This document shows, in pieces, positions 48,669 through 58,472 of a DNA stretch of 64,000 nt (positions within the stretch are counted from its first letter, which is position 1; every line of letters begins with the position of its first letter). The notes beneath the pieces are model-generated. The model searched no databases and was not told the origin of the DNA. It worked only from the letters and a program-made list of their open reading frames with translations. Position numbers and translations under genes: made by a program. This DNA is from Cryptosporangium aurantiacum (lineage in GTDB: Bacteria; Actinomycetota; Actinomycetes; Mycobacteriales; Cryptosporangiaceae): the NCBI RefSeq assembly GCF_900143005.1, contig NZ_FRCS01000002.1:248001-312000 (forward strand), in the 5' to 3' direction.

Positions 48669-51600
48669 ATGCGGTTCGGGATCCTGGGGCCCATCCAGGT
48701 AGCAGCCCCCGACGGCGGTTCGCTGCCCGTCGGTGGTGCCCGGCTGCGTTCCGCGCTCGCCCTGTTACTCGCCGACGCCGGGCACCTCGTCCCGGCTCAG
48801 CGGCTGATCGACGGCGTGTACGGCAGCGCGCCCCCGGCAGGCGCGACGAACGCGTTGCAGTCACAGGTCTCCCGGCTGCGGCAGTTGCTCGGCGACGCCG
48901 CACCGGTCGAGTTCCACCCGGCCGGCTACCGGCTGGCGATCGACCCCGCCGACGTCGACGTCCACCGCTTCCGCGCGCTGGTCGCCGACGCCAGGGACAC
49001 CGCCGACCCGCGGCACGCGCTGTCCCTCCTCACCGAGGCGCTCGGCCTCTGGCGCGGCCCGGCGCTGGCCGACGCGGGCGACAGCGCGCCGATCCGGGCG
49101 CTCGCCACCGAGCTGGAGGACGCTCGGCTGACCGCGTCCGAGGCCCGGATCGCGGCGGCACTCGAGCTCGGTGACGTGTCCGACGAGCTGATCGTCGAGC
49201 TGCGAGCGCTGGTGGCCACCCACCCACTGCGCGAGCAGCTCCGCGTCCACCTGATCCGGGCCCTGCAGACGACCGGTCGAACCGCCGCAGCCCTGCTGGC
49301 GTTCGAGGACGCCCGCCGGGCGCTCGCCGACGAGCTCGGCGCCGACCCGTCGGCCGAGCTGCGGGCCGCGCACCTGGCCGTCCTCCGCGAACCCGACCAC
49401 CGCACCCCGGCCCCCGTCAAGCGGCTGCCGGCCCAGCTGACCAGCTTCGTGGGCCGCGACGAGGAGCTCGGCCGGCTCCGCGACCTCCTCGACGCCCACC
49501 GGCTGGTCACGCTGACCGGGCCGGGCGGCGCGGGCAAGACCCGGCTGGCGATCGAAGCGGCCGCGCGCCGGGACGGCGAGAGCTGCCTGATCGAGCTGGC
49601 CACGGTGCGGAACGGCGCCGAAGTCGAACAGGTGGTACTCGACGCTCTCGGCCTCCGCGACGGCGGCCTACGTCCGACCGTCGCGGCGGGCGCCCCGCTC
49701 GACCGCCTGGTCGCCGCGCTCGCCGACCGGCCGATGCTGCTGATCCTCGACAACTGCGAACACGTGGTGGACGCCGCTGCCACGCTCGCCGACCACCTGC
49801 TCCGCCGTTGCCCGTCGCTCCGCGCGCTGGCCACCAGCCGGGAACCGCTCGGCATCACCGGCGAGCGTCTGCTGCCGGTGCGGGCACTCGGGCTGGCCGC
49901 CGTCGACGACCCGCTGGAGAAGATCCGGACCGCGCCCGCCGTGCAGCTCTTCGCCGATCGCGCGGCCGCGACGCGTCCCGACTTCGTGGTGGACGCGCAG
50001 ACCGCGCCACAGGTGCTGCGGATCTGCCGGATGCTGGACGGGCAGCCACTCGCGCTGGAGCTGGCCGCCGCCCGGCTTCGCGGCCTCCCGCTCGCCGAGG
50101 TCGCGTCCCGCCTGGACGACCGGTTCCGGCTGCTGTCCCGGGGCGAGCGCACCGGCCCGGCCCGCCACCGGACGCTCCGGGCGGCGATCGAGTGGAGCTG
50201 GGACCTGCTCGACGACAGCGAGCGGACGCTGGCCAGGCGGCTGACGGTCTTCATCGGTGGAGCGACGGCCGCCGCGGTCGATCAGGTCTGCGGTCTGGAC
50301 GACGCCGATCTGCTCTCCGGGCTGGTCGACAAGTCGCTGGTGGAGCTGACCGAGGGCCGCTACCGGATGCTCGACACCGTGCGGATGTACGGCGAGGAGC
50401 GGCTGGCCGAGTCCGGTGAACTCAAGCAGCTCCGCCGCGCGCACGCCGAGTACTACCTGGAGCTGGCCCTGGAAGGCGACGCCCGGCTGCGCACCGGCGA
50501 TCAGCTCCGCTGGGCCGCGATCCTGGACAGCGAGCGCGACAACCTGCATGCCGCGGTGCGCTGGTCGAGCACCGCGGATCCGGCGCTCGGGCTGCGGCTG
50601 ACCGCCGCGCTCGCGATGTACTCCTGGATCCGCGGTCGGCGCGGCGAGTTCGGGGTGCTCGCCCGCGACCTGCTGGAAGGGGTCGGTCCGCGTCCCCCGC
50701 ACGGCATGGACGAGGAGCACGCGATCTGCGTCCTGGCCGCCCGCCTCGCGGGGTACGACGGAGCCTGGGCGCGAGAGGGCTCGGTCTGGCCGGTGAAGCC
50801 CGACGAGGGGTTCCGGCCACCACGATTGCCGTTCCTCAACGTGCTCGCCGCGTTGAGCGCCGGTCCACCCGCCGAGAGCGAGCACTCGAAACTCGAAGCC
50901 TGGTACGACAATCCGGACGTCGACCCGTGGACGGACGCCCTGCAGAAGTTCGGGCGCGCCTACATGCGGCACATGTTCAGCGCTGACGTGGCCGGAGCCC
51001 GCGCGAACCTGGAGGAGTCCGTCGCGGATTTCCGCGCGCTCGGCGACCGGTGGGGCGAGTCGATGGCGCTCGGCGAACTCGCCGACATCGCGGACAGCCA
51101 GGGCGAGCGGGAGCAGTTCCTCGCGCTGAACAGCGCGGCGATGCGGCTCTCCGCCGAACTCAACTCCGAAGAGGACCAGAGCGACCTGCTCTGCCGCCGA
51201 GCGACCAGCGACCTGCGCGTCGGCGAACTGGAGACCGCCGAGGCGTCGTTCCGAGCCGCCGCGGAACTCGCCGCGCGCGCCGGCGCTTCCGACGTCATGA
51301 CCAGGGTGCGAGCCGGCCAGGGCCAGCTGGCCTGGCTGCGGGGGGACCTTACGGAAGCGGAGCGGCTCTATCGGTCGGGGCTCGCCGAGCTCGCCGGCGG
51401 CTGGTACGTCGCCGACGAGGCGCGCACGCTGCTGCTGATAGGGCTCGGCTGGGTCGCGTACGCAACCGGCGACGCCGCCGCGGCCCGCGAGCGGCACCGC
51501 AGCGCGCTGAACAGCGGCATCCCGCGCCATTCGCCGCTCGTCGGCGACGTCGCGGAGGGTCTGGCCGCAGCCGCCCAACTCGCCGGTGAAGCCGGCGCGG

Positions 51601-51821
51601 CGGCGACGCTGCTCGGGCTGGTGCCGGCGCTACGGGGTGGGCACAGCCCGAGTTATCCGACCATCCCGTCGATCGCGGACGCTGTCCGCGCGGCGCTCGG
51701 CCCGGACGTGTTCAACGCCACGTACGACGCCGCGCTTGCGCTCACGCGCGACGAGGCGATCACCGAGCTGCACCGTCTGGCTGACGAGGCGGGGCCGGGG
51801 CCGTCAGCGGAGCGTGCGTGA
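48669..51821 (+). CDS. BTAD/SARP-like regulator with NB-ARC-type ATPase and TPR half (third SARP)
   Basis: A 1050-residue AfsR-like protein. The OmpR-type winged helix (GARLRSALALLLADAGHLVPAQRLIDGVYG) and BTAD (ALGLWRGPALADAGDSAPI, LQTTGRTAAALLAFEDARRALADELG) fill residues 1-250. The ATPase has Walker A GPGGAGKTRLA near 285, Walker B LLILDNCEHV and the TSREPL sensor of the AfsR/MalT-like STAND class. TPR-like repeats follow. It differs from the two SARP paralogues at 5.5-13.5 kb and belongs to another branch. Leu33 is TTA. It is followed after 30 bp by an MMPL gene on the same strand, its likely partner or target. Confidence 0.92.
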   Translation: MRFGILGPIQVAAPDGGSLPVGGARLRSALALLLADAGHLVPAQRLIDGVYGSAPPAGATNALQSQVSRLRQLLGDAAPVEFHPAGYRLAIDPADVDVHRFRALVADARDTADPRHALSLLTEALGLWRGPALADAGDSAPIRALATELEDARLTASEARIAAALELGDVSDELIVELRALVATHPLREQLRVHLIRALQTTGRTAAALLAFEDARRALADELGADPSAELRAAHLAVLREPDHRTPAPVKRLPAQLTSFVGRDEELGRLRDLLDAHRLVTLTGPGGAGKTRLAIEAAARRDGESCLIELATVRNGAEVEQVVLDALGLRDGGLRPTVAAGAPLDRLVAALADRPMLLILDNCEHVVDAAATLADHLLRRCPSLRALATSREPLGITGERLLPVRALGLAAVDDPLEKIRTAPAVQLFADRAAATRPDFVVDAQTAPQVLRICRMLDGQPLALELAAARLRGLPLAEVASRLDDRFRLLSRGERTGPARHRTLRAAIEWSWDLLDDSERTLARRLTVFIGGATAAAVDQVCGLDDADLLSGLVDKSLVELTEGRYRMLDTVRMYGEERLAESGELKQLRRAHAEYYLELALEGDARLRTGDQLRWAAILDSERDNLHAAVRWSSTADPALGLRLTAALAMYSWIRGRRGEFGVLARDLLEGVGPRPPHGMDEEHAICVLAARLAGYDGAWAREGSVWPVKPDEGFRPPRLPFLNVLAALSAGPPAESEHSKLEAWYDNPDVDPWTDALQKFGRAYMRHMFSADVAGARANLEESVADFRALGDRWGESMALGELADIADSQGEREQFLALNSAAMRLSAELNSEEDQSDLLCRRATSDLRVGELETAEASFRAAAELAARAGASDVMTRVRAGQGQLAWLRGDLTEAERLYRSGLAELAGGWYVADEARTLLLIGLGWVAYATGDAAAARERHRSALNSGIPRHSPLVGDVAEGLAAAAQLAGEAGAAATLLGLVPALRGGHSPSYPTIPSIADAVRAALGPDVFNATYDAALALTRDEAITELHRLADEAGPGPSAERA

Positions 51822-51851
51822 TCGGTGCGCCGAGCGCCCGACGCTGCGCAC

Positions 51852-53936
51852 ATGACGACTGAACTCGACTCGACCCCAACGACACGACCCCCGGAGCCGG
51901 ACCCACCCGGTTGGCGCCGGCTCATCACCTTTCCTGCCGGACGGCGCGCGAAGTTCCTGGTCATCCTCGGGTGGCTGGTGCTCGCCGGAATCGCCGGCCC
52001 GCTGGCTGCCAGCTTGACCAGCGTCCAGAACAACGACGCGCTGACCTCGGCCCCGCACTCGTCGGAGGCGTACCAGGCACAGCAACGCGTCGAAGGCGCG
52101 TTCCCCGGCGCGGACGCGCTCGTGGCGGTCGCGGTCTACACCCGCGACACCGGCGTCACCGACGCCGACCGCGCCGCGGTGGAAGCGGACCGGGCCGCGT
52201 TCGCCCAGTACGCGCTCGACGGCACCGTGCCGGCGGCCGTCCCGAGCGAGGACGGTCAGGCCCTGCTGCTGTCGTTCCCGCTCGCGGGTGACAGCGACGC
52301 GCAGTCCGACGCCACCACCGAGATCCGGGACGCGCTGTCCGAGGACAAGCCCGCGGGTCTGAACACCGCGCTCACCGGGTCCGCAGGCGCCGACGGCGAC
52401 ATCTTCGACGCGTTCGAGGGCATGGATCTGATGCTCGTGCTGGTCACCGCAGGCGTGGTGACCGTGCTGCTGCTGGTGACCTACCGCAGCCCGGTGCTCT
52501 GGTTGATCCCGCTGCTCACGGTCGCGATAGCGAGCCAGGTCGCGAGCGCCGTCGTGTATCTGTTAGCGAAGAACGCCGGGCTGGAAGTCAACCTGCAGTC
52601 GCAGAACATCCTGACGATCCTGGTGTTCGGTGCGGGTACCGACTACGCGCTGCTGCTGATCTCCCGCTATCGGGAGGAGTTGCGGCGGCACGAGGACCGG
52701 CACCAGGCGATGGCGGTCGCGCTGAAGCGGTCGTTCCCGGCAATCCTCGCGTCGGCGGCGACGGTCTCGCTGGCGCTGCTCTGCCTGCTGTTCGCGGACC
52801 TGAACGGCACCCGGTCGCTCGGGCCGGTCGCGGCGCTCGGCATCCTCGCCGCGTTCGCCGCGATGACGACGCTGCTGCCCGCGCTGATCGTCGTGTGCGG
52901 ACGGTGGCTGTTCTGGCCGTTCGTGCCGCGAGTCGGGGATGTCGTGGAGCGGGAGCCGCGCGTGTGGAGTGCGGTGGCGCGATTGGTGCGACGTGCGCCG
53001 GGCCGCGTCTGGGGCGCGTCGGCGGCGCTGCTGGTCGTGGTGGCGTTCGGTGCCTCCACCCTCAGCCTCGGCCTGCCCGCGGACGAGACGTTCACCAGCG
53101 AGGTCGGTTCGGTGACCGGACAGCGGCTGGTCGAACAGCACTACGCCGGTGGAACGTCCGCTCCGGCTGAGATCGTGGTGGACGCGGACCGCGCTCCGGA
53201 GGCCGTCGCTGCGGCGACGGGCGTCGAGGGCGTCGCGGACGTGGCCGACGCGCGGATCTCGGAGGACGGCCGAACGGCGCTGATCGCCGCGACGCTCGCC
53301 GACCGGCCGGACAGTGCGGCCGCGCAGCAGACCGTCGAACGGCTACGGGACGCTGTGGACGACACCGGTGCCCAGGTGACCGGTCAGACCGCGGCCCAGC
53401 TCGACACCGAGCACGCAACCGACCGCGACCACCGGGTGCTGATGCCGCTCATCCTCGCCGTGGTGTTCCTGGTGCTGGTCGTGCTGCTGCGGGCGATCGT
53501 CGCCCCGCTGCTGCTGATCGCCAGCGTCGTGCTCTCGTACGCAGCGGCGATGGGCGCCGCGGCCGTGATCCTGCACCTGATCGGGTATCCGCGCCTGGAG
53601 TACAGCATCGTGCTGACGACGTTCCTGTTCCTGGTCGCGCTCGGCGTCGACTACTCGATCTTCCTGATGACGCGGGCCCGCGAGGAGGTGCGCCGACTCG
53701 GTCACACGCCCGGCGTGCTGCGCGGGCTCACGGCCACCGGTGGGGTCGTCACCAGTGCCGGTGTTGTGCTGGCGGCGACGTTCGCGGCGCTCTGCGTCTT
53801 GCCGCTGGTGCCGTCGGTGCAGATCGGCGTCATCGTCGCGGTCGGCGTCCTGCTCGACACGTTCGTTGTGCGGTCGCTGCTCGTCCCCGCCCTCGCGGTC
53901 CACGTGGGCCCGAAAATCTGGTGGCCCGGCCGCTGA
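51852..53936 (+). CDS. MMPL/RND-superfamily transporter
   Basis: A 694-residue MMPL exporter with twelve helices and two extracytoplasmic domains. Proton-relay motifs GAGTDYALLLISRYREEL and ALGVDYSIFLMTRAREEV are clear. It differs from the other two MMPL proteins here by its long Pro-rich N-terminus and its TDY/VDY motif context. Codon 238 is TTA. ATG 51852 lacks a good ribosome site, so translation may be coupled to the SARP gene ending 30 bp upstream. Substrate unknown. Confidence 0.93.
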   Translation: MTTELDSTPTTRPPEPDPPGWRRLITFPAGRRAKFLVILGWLVLAGIAGPLAASLTSVQNNDALTSAPHSSEAYQAQQRVEGAFPGADALVAVAVYTRDTGVTDADRAAVEADRAAFAQYALDGTVPAAVPSEDGQALLLSFPLAGDSDAQSDATTEIRDALSEDKPAGLNTALTGSAGADGDIFDAFEGMDLMLVLVTAGVVTVLLLVTYRSPVLWLIPLLTVAIASQVASAVVYLLAKNAGLEVNLQSQNILTILVFGAGTDYALLLISRYREELRRHEDRHQAMAVALKRSFPAILASAATVSLALLCLLFADLNGTRSLGPVAALGILAAFAAMTTLLPALIVVCGRWLFWPFVPRVGDVVEREPRVWSAVARLVRRAPGRVWGASAALLVVVAFGASTLSLGLPADETFTSEVGSVTGQRLVEQHYAGGTSAPAEIVVDADRAPEAVAAATGVEGVADVADARISEDGRTALIAATLADRPDSAAAQQTVERLRDAVDDTGAQVTGQTAAQLDTEHATDRDHRVLMPLILAVVFLVLVVLLRAIVAPLLLIASVVLSYAAAMGAAAVILHLIGYPRLEYSIVLTTFLFLVALGVDYSIFLMTRAREEVRRLGHTPGVLRGLTATGGVVTSAGVVLAATFAALCVLPLVPSVQIGVIVAVGVLLDTFVVRSLLVPALAVHVGPKIWWPGR

Positions 53937-53948
53937 CCGGCATCCCAG

Positions 53949-53982
53949 GCGTGAAGACCGGCCTCGCGGCCGGTCTTCACGC
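53949..53982. terminator. Bidirectional hairpin terminator after MMPL
   Basis: A 15-bp perfect stem (53949-53963 with 53968-53982) and a 4-nt loop start 12 bp after the MMPL stop. The stop codon of the convergent DUF262 gene (53977-53979) lies inside the right arm. Confidence 0.85.
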
Positions 53983-56244
53983 GTGAAAGCCGAACTGGGC
54001 CAGGCGGCTGCGGGCGGCGTCCAGCTCCTCCGCGGTGAACAGACCGGCGAACCGGGGGTCGAGGACCAGGGCCTCGACGGTCAGGTCGAGGCGTCCCTTC
54101 TGCCACAGCGCGGTGAACCCCGTGCTCACGGTCGCGGACGCCAGGAGGCGCTTCGCCGTCTCGACGCCGCCGTCCTCGGCCAGCATCGCGAGCAGGTACG
54201 TCGCGGAGTAGCCGGTCTCGTCCCGCGCCTGCTGGTGGATCGTCGTCATAGCCCGGTGGAACTCCGCCGCCGGGTCGGCGGCGACCACCGGGGCCGGCGC
54301 CACGACCGGCGGCGGCGCCGGCACCGGCGCGGACACGGCCCCGCCGGTCGCCTCCCGGCTCCGGCGCAGCGCGTACCCCCGCAGCGCCTCGACCGACGTG
54401 AACACCTCGTAGCCGAGCTCCGCCATCCGCGGCAGGTCGGCCCCGTCCGGGTCCAGCTCCAGGACGACCGGCGCGCCCTGGCCCGGCTGCAGACCGTCCG
54501 GCCAGACCGCCTCGGCGACCGAGAGTGCGCGGCCGGTTTCCGGGTCCGGGATCTCGGCGTCCCGCTCGGGCACCGCGAGCCCCAGCCCGATCAGCTCCTC
54601 CACCAGCGCGCCGACCTCCTCGGCCCGGATGTCGATCTCGTCGTCACCGCCGGGGCGCAGGACCATCCGCGGCAGCCGCGGTGCGTCGACCCTGGCGCCG
54701 GTGCGCAACCCTTCGAGGATCTGGTTCGCCGCCGCGGCCAGCAGCTCACGCCGCGCGGCCAGGAAGTCGCGGTACCGCTCGACCCGCCACAGCTCGGGGT
54801 CGGCGGGCAGGCACTGCGACGCGAGCAGCCCGGGATAGGCCTCGGCGGCGCGGCCCAGGAACTCCTCCGGGCGGCGGCGCGCCATCTCGGCCGCGCTCTC
54901 CGGCGTCACCAGCACGAAGTTCGCGATCGCGTTGATCTCGGTCGGCCGGTAGCCGGCCCGGGACAGCGCCGCCTTGCCGAACAGCGGTTGCACCCGCAGG
55001 CCGGCCGCGGCCGCGACCTCACCGCCGGTGCCGAAGTCCCGCGCACCGAGCACCCGGCCGACCAGGTAGACCAGCGGGTAGTAGCGGGAGCCCTTGCCCG
55101 CCCCGTCCAGGTCGCGCGGGTCGATCGTCAGGGTGTTGCCCCGCCAGCGCTCCAGCCGGGCGATCAGCTCGTCGACGCCACCCGGCCCGGAGACCGACGC
55201 GAGGTCCTGGTTGAGGTAGGTCTCGGTAGAGCCGGCGAACCGCCCCGACAGGCCTGAGTGGATGTACCAGTAGAGCGCCCGGTCCCGCTGGGCGGCGTCC
55301 CCGAACTCACCGCCGTTGTCCGAGATCAGCCGGGAGAGCACCGCGATCGCCGGGCGCCCCGGCAGCACCCGGGCGTGGTCGAGCCCGAGCCGCGCGGCGA
55401 TCTCGTCTAGCGCGAGTTCGATGTGCGCGGCGGCGTCGGTCAACGCCTGCTCGAACTCGTCGGCCGAGACGTCGTCCAGCGCGGAGAACGGCGCCCGGCC
55501 GGTCGCGACCGCGTTCACGTTGCGGAGCAGCCAGTCGAGCGTGAACTCGTAACCCTCATCCGCCCAGCGCTGCAGGTAGGAGCGCATCGTCGCGCGCGCG
55601 CCCGACCACTCGGCGCAGATCTTGGCCAGCGCGAGGTCACCCTTGGAGAGCTTGGTGCCGCCGGAGTTGACCCGGTTGAAGATCTCGACGACGACGTCGG
55701 TGGTCTTGTCCGCGCCGGTGATCTGCTCGGCGTAGAACTCCTTGTCGAGCAGGTTCTGCAGTTTCATCAGCCGGCCGACGTACGACCAGTTGCGCGCGTC
55801 CGACGACAGGCGCTCCAGCTGCCACTCGGCACCGCGGACGAACAGCTCGGTGACGTCGATCCACAGCGGGTCGTTCTTCATCTTGACCGGCGCGTAGAAC
55901 TCGAAGACCTCGTCGGCCACGTGGAACCGTAAGCCGGTGAACGCCGCGGGATCCCCCTCGAAGAACGCGGGCGGCCGTCCACGGGTCACGCCGTAGAGCG
56001 AAGTGACTCGCTGTTGTCCGTCCAGCAGTAACTGCCGCACTCCGCCCCCGGGGACCACGCCCCGCACGGCCTGGTCGGCGGTGTCGGTCTCCCAGACCAG
56101 CAGCGACCCCACCGGATACCCCAGGTACAGCGACCGCATGAAGCCCCGAACCTGATCGCGGTTCCAGACGTAACCACGTTGGAACTCGGGCAGGAGCATC
56201 GACCCGGAATCGATCTGGTCGAGGATCGTGCTCAACTTCGCCAT
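53977..56244 (-). CDS. DUF262 (GmrSD N-terminal / ParB-like) domain protein
   Basis: A 755-residue protein. The N-terminus is a DUF262 domain: LPEFQRGYVWNRDQVRGFMRSLYLGYPVGSLLVWE (~residues 18-52), the DGQQR nucleotide-site motif near 75, then FNRVNSGGTKLSKGDLALAKI. In GmrSD/SspE-type systems this fold binds or hydrolyses NTPs and licenses DNA cleavage. I see no DUF1524 HNH motif. The C-terminal ~250 residues are different, with a Pro/Ala linker at ~650. ATG 56244 follows GGGGGAG. Divergent from a UvrD-like helicase. Possible restriction or defence function is inferred from the domain. Confidence 0.82.
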   Translation of the reverse strand: MAKLSTILDQIDSGSMLLPEFQRGYVWNRDQVRGFMRSLYLGYPVGSLLVWETDTADQAVRGVVPGGGVRQLLLDGQQRVTSLYGVTRGRPPAFFEGDPAAFTGLRFHVADEVFEFYAPVKMKNDPLWIDVTELFVRGAEWQLERLSSDARNWSYVGRLMKLQNLLDKEFYAEQITGADKTTDVVVEIFNRVNSGGTKLSKGDLALAKICAEWSGARATMRSYLQRWADEGYEFTLDWLLRNVNAVATGRAPFSALDDVSADEFEQALTDAAAHIELALDEIAARLGLDHARVLPGRPAIAVLSRLISDNGGEFGDAAQRDRALYWYIHSGLSGRFAGSTETYLNQDLASVSGPGGVDELIARLERWRGNTLTIDPRDLDGAGKGSRYYPLVYLVGRVLGARDFGTGGEVAAAAGLRVQPLFGKAALSRAGYRPTEINAIANFVLVTPESAAEMARRRPEEFLGRAAEAYPGLLASQCLPADPELWRVERYRDFLAARRELLAAAANQILEGLRTGARVDAPRLPRMVLRPGGDDEIDIRAEEVGALVEELIGLGLAVPERDAEIPDPETGRALSVAEAVWPDGLQPGQGAPVVLELDPDGADLPRMAELGYEVFTSVEALRGYALRRSREATGGAVSAPVPAPPPVVAPAPVVAADPAAEFHRAMTTIHQQARDETGYSATYLLAMLAEDGGVETAKRLLASATVSTGFTALWQKGRLDLTVEALVLDPRFAGLFTAEELDAARSRLAQFGFHA

Positions 56245-56338
56245 CGGTCTCCCCCGGGTGCGCGGCCGACTTCCCTGGTCTACCAGACTGGGCGGGACAG
56301 GCTCGGGACGGGCGGAGCGACCGCAACGGAGGAGACTG

Positions 56339-58363
56339 GTGGCGCAACTCGCCGTACACGTCGAGTTCCTCGGCGAGTTCGGCCGGCTCGATCCGGCGCA
56401 GCGGGACGACGTGCGGGCCGCGCTCGCGCGGTTCCCCGAGCTCCCGGTGGAGCCGGTGCCAGGCGGCCGGGACGACCGGTTGGGCACGGTCCGCCTGACC
56501 GAGGAGCTGCGCGCGACGGTCGCCGCGCCCGACGACGTCCGATTACTGCTCGGCGTCCGGCCGGAGGCCGAGGCCGTGACGTGGGCGAAGCACCACGCGC
56601 TCGCGGTCAACGCCGCCTCCGGCGTCCTCGACGTCACCGACGTCGAGGAGCTGGAACGCCTGCTCCCCGACTACCGCAAGGCCGCGGAGGAAGCCCCGGC
56701 GCTGCTCTTCGACCGGCTGACCGACCAGCAGCTGCACCGGCTCGGTATCAGCGCGGACGTCCTGGCGGTCGCCAGGACGGTCCGCACCCTCGACCAGTTG
56801 CGGACGCTCGAGCACGCGCTGCCCGAGGCCCAGTACACGACGCTGCACCTGCTCGGTGACGGGCTGCTGCTCTCCCCGGACGGTGATCAGCCGTCGTACG
56901 CGGACGATCTCGCCGCCGCGATCCGCCGTTCGCAGGGCCGGATCGCGCTGGTGGACGGCCCGGTCGAACTGCTCGCGCTGCTCGCGATCGCGCCGTCCCG
57001 CCTACGGGTGTTCCTCCACCCCGAGCAGGAGACCGTGGCCTATCGGCCCTCGTACGCCGGGCCCGCGATCGTCTTCGGCGGCCCCGGAACGGGGAAGTCG
57101 GTGACCGCCCTGCACCGCGTCCGCCACCTGGTGACCCGGGCGGAGATCCCGCCGTCGTCGGTGCTGCTCACTTCGTTTTCGGACGAGTTGGCCGCCGCGC
57201 TGGAGCGCGACCTCGAACAAATTCTGGACGCCGGGCAGCGCACAACCGTCCGGGTGGTCAACCTGGACCGCCTGGCCGACGAGGTGGTCGCCGAGCGTCA
57301 CGGCGCGCTCCGGTACGTGACCGACGACGAGTACGCCCGGCTCTGGGCGGACGCCTCCCGGCGCACCGGCGGCCGGTACGGGCCGCACTTCCTGCGCCGC
57401 GAGTGGGAGGGCGTCGTCTTCGCGCAGCGGATCGCCGACCTCGACGGGTACCTCGCCGCCGACCGGCGCGGGCGCGGCCTGCGGCTGGCCACCGCGCAGC
57501 GGCAGCAGCTCTGGCCGGGCCTCGCCGAAGCGAGCCGGGTGCTGCTGGCCACCGGCGTGTGGACTCCGCTCACCGTCGCCGACCAGGCCGCGCAGCTGCT
57601 GGCCGAGCGTCCGGAGCCGTTGTTCCGCCACGTCGTCGTCGACGAGGTGCAGGACCTGCACCCCGCGCAGTGGCGGCTGCTGCGGGCCGCGGCTGCGGCC
57701 GGGCCCGACGACCTGTTCCTCACCGGAGACCCGCACCAGCGCATCCACGGATATCGGGTGCACCTCAAAACGCTCGGTATCGACGTCGAGGGCCGGTCGA
57801 CTCGGCTGACCGTGAACTACCGCACGACCGCCCAGATCCTCGGCTGGGCGATGCGGGTGCTCGCCGAGTCCGACTCGGACGACTTGGACGGCGGCGTCGA
57901 CTCGATGCGCGGATACCGCTCGGCCGGGCGCGGCGCGGACCCGGAGCTGGTCGGTTACCCGAACGCGGCGGCCGAGCTGGCGGGGCTGGCCGAGGCGGTC
58001 CGGCGCTGGCACTCCGACGGCGTCGACTGGCGGGAGATCGGGGTCGCCGCCAGGACACCGCGGGTGGCACGGGGCGCCGCGGCCGCGCTCGCCGACGCGC
58101 GCGTACCGGTGGGCGAGGACGGGATCACGGTCGGCACGATGCACGGGATGAAGGGTCTGGAGTTCCGGCGAGCCGCGCTGATCGGCGTGAACGACGGTGC
58201 GGTGCCCGACCCGTCGGCGCTCACCCCCGAGGACGACGATCCACTCGGGTACGCGCTGGATCTGCAGGAGGAGCGGTCGGTGTTGTTCGTGGCCGCCACC
58301 CGGGGTCGGGAGCTGCTGCGGGTCTCCTGGTGGGGATCGCCGAGTTCGCTAATCCCCCGCTGA
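56339..58363 (+). CDS. UvrD-like superfamily 1 helicase
   Basis: A 674-residue SF1A-type helicase. An N-terminal ~240 residues of helical, unassigned sequence precede Walker A FGGPGTGKSVTA near 249, VVVDEVQDLHPAQ near 434, GDPHQRIHGY, TVNYRTTAQI, GTMHGMKGLEFRRAALIGVNDG and the motif VI VAATRGRELLRVSWW. It is smaller than UvrD and closer to stand-alone actinobacterial UvrD-like ATPases. GTG 56339 follows GGAGGAG. Codon 69 is TTA. Divergent from the DUF262 gene across 94 bp, so the two may form one module. Confidence 0.88.
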   Translation: MAQLAVHVEFLGEFGRLDPAQRDDVRAALARFPELPVEPVPGGRDDRLGTVRLTEELRATVAAPDDVRLLLGVRPEAEAVTWAKHHALAVNAASGVLDVTDVEELERLLPDYRKAAEEAPALLFDRLTDQQLHRLGISADVLAVARTVRTLDQLRTLEHALPEAQYTTLHLLGDGLLLSPDGDQPSYADDLAAAIRRSQGRIALVDGPVELLALLAIAPSRLRVFLHPEQETVAYRPSYAGPAIVFGGPGTGKSVTALHRVRHLVTRAEIPPSSVLLTSFSDELAAALERDLEQILDAGQRTTVRVVNLDRLADEVVAERHGALRYVTDDEYARLWADASRRTGGRYGPHFLRREWEGVVFAQRIADLDGYLAADRRGRGLRLATAQRQQLWPGLAEASRVLLATGVWTPLTVADQAAQLLAERPEPLFRHVVVDEVQDLHPAQWRLLRAAAAAGPDDLFLTGDPHQRIHGYRVHLKTLGIDVEGRSTRLTVNYRTTAQILGWAMRVLAESDSDDLDGGVDSMRGYRSAGRGADPELVGYPNAAAELAGLAEAVRRWHSDGVDWREIGVAARTPRVARGAAAALADARVPVGEDGITVGTMHGMKGLEFRRAALIGVNDGAVPDPSALTPEDDDPLGYALDLQEERSVLFVAATRGRELLRVSWWGSPSSLIPR

Positions 58364-58472
58364 TACGGCTCAGTATCACCAACATCCCCATATCCCTTAT
58401 AAAACAGGGATTATCAATCGATACCGGGGCGTCGTCGTCGCACCACGCAAATCGGTGGAAGGATCTTGGCGT
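58364..58472. other. AT-rich intergenic region with inverted repeats
   Basis: Markedly AT-richer than its flanks. It follows TGATAC-N6-GTATCA (58361-58378), which includes the helicase stop codon, and holds ATCCCT-TATAAAAC-AGGGAT (58392-58411). The TATAAAA could be a -10 for the next gene. Confidence 0.4.
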
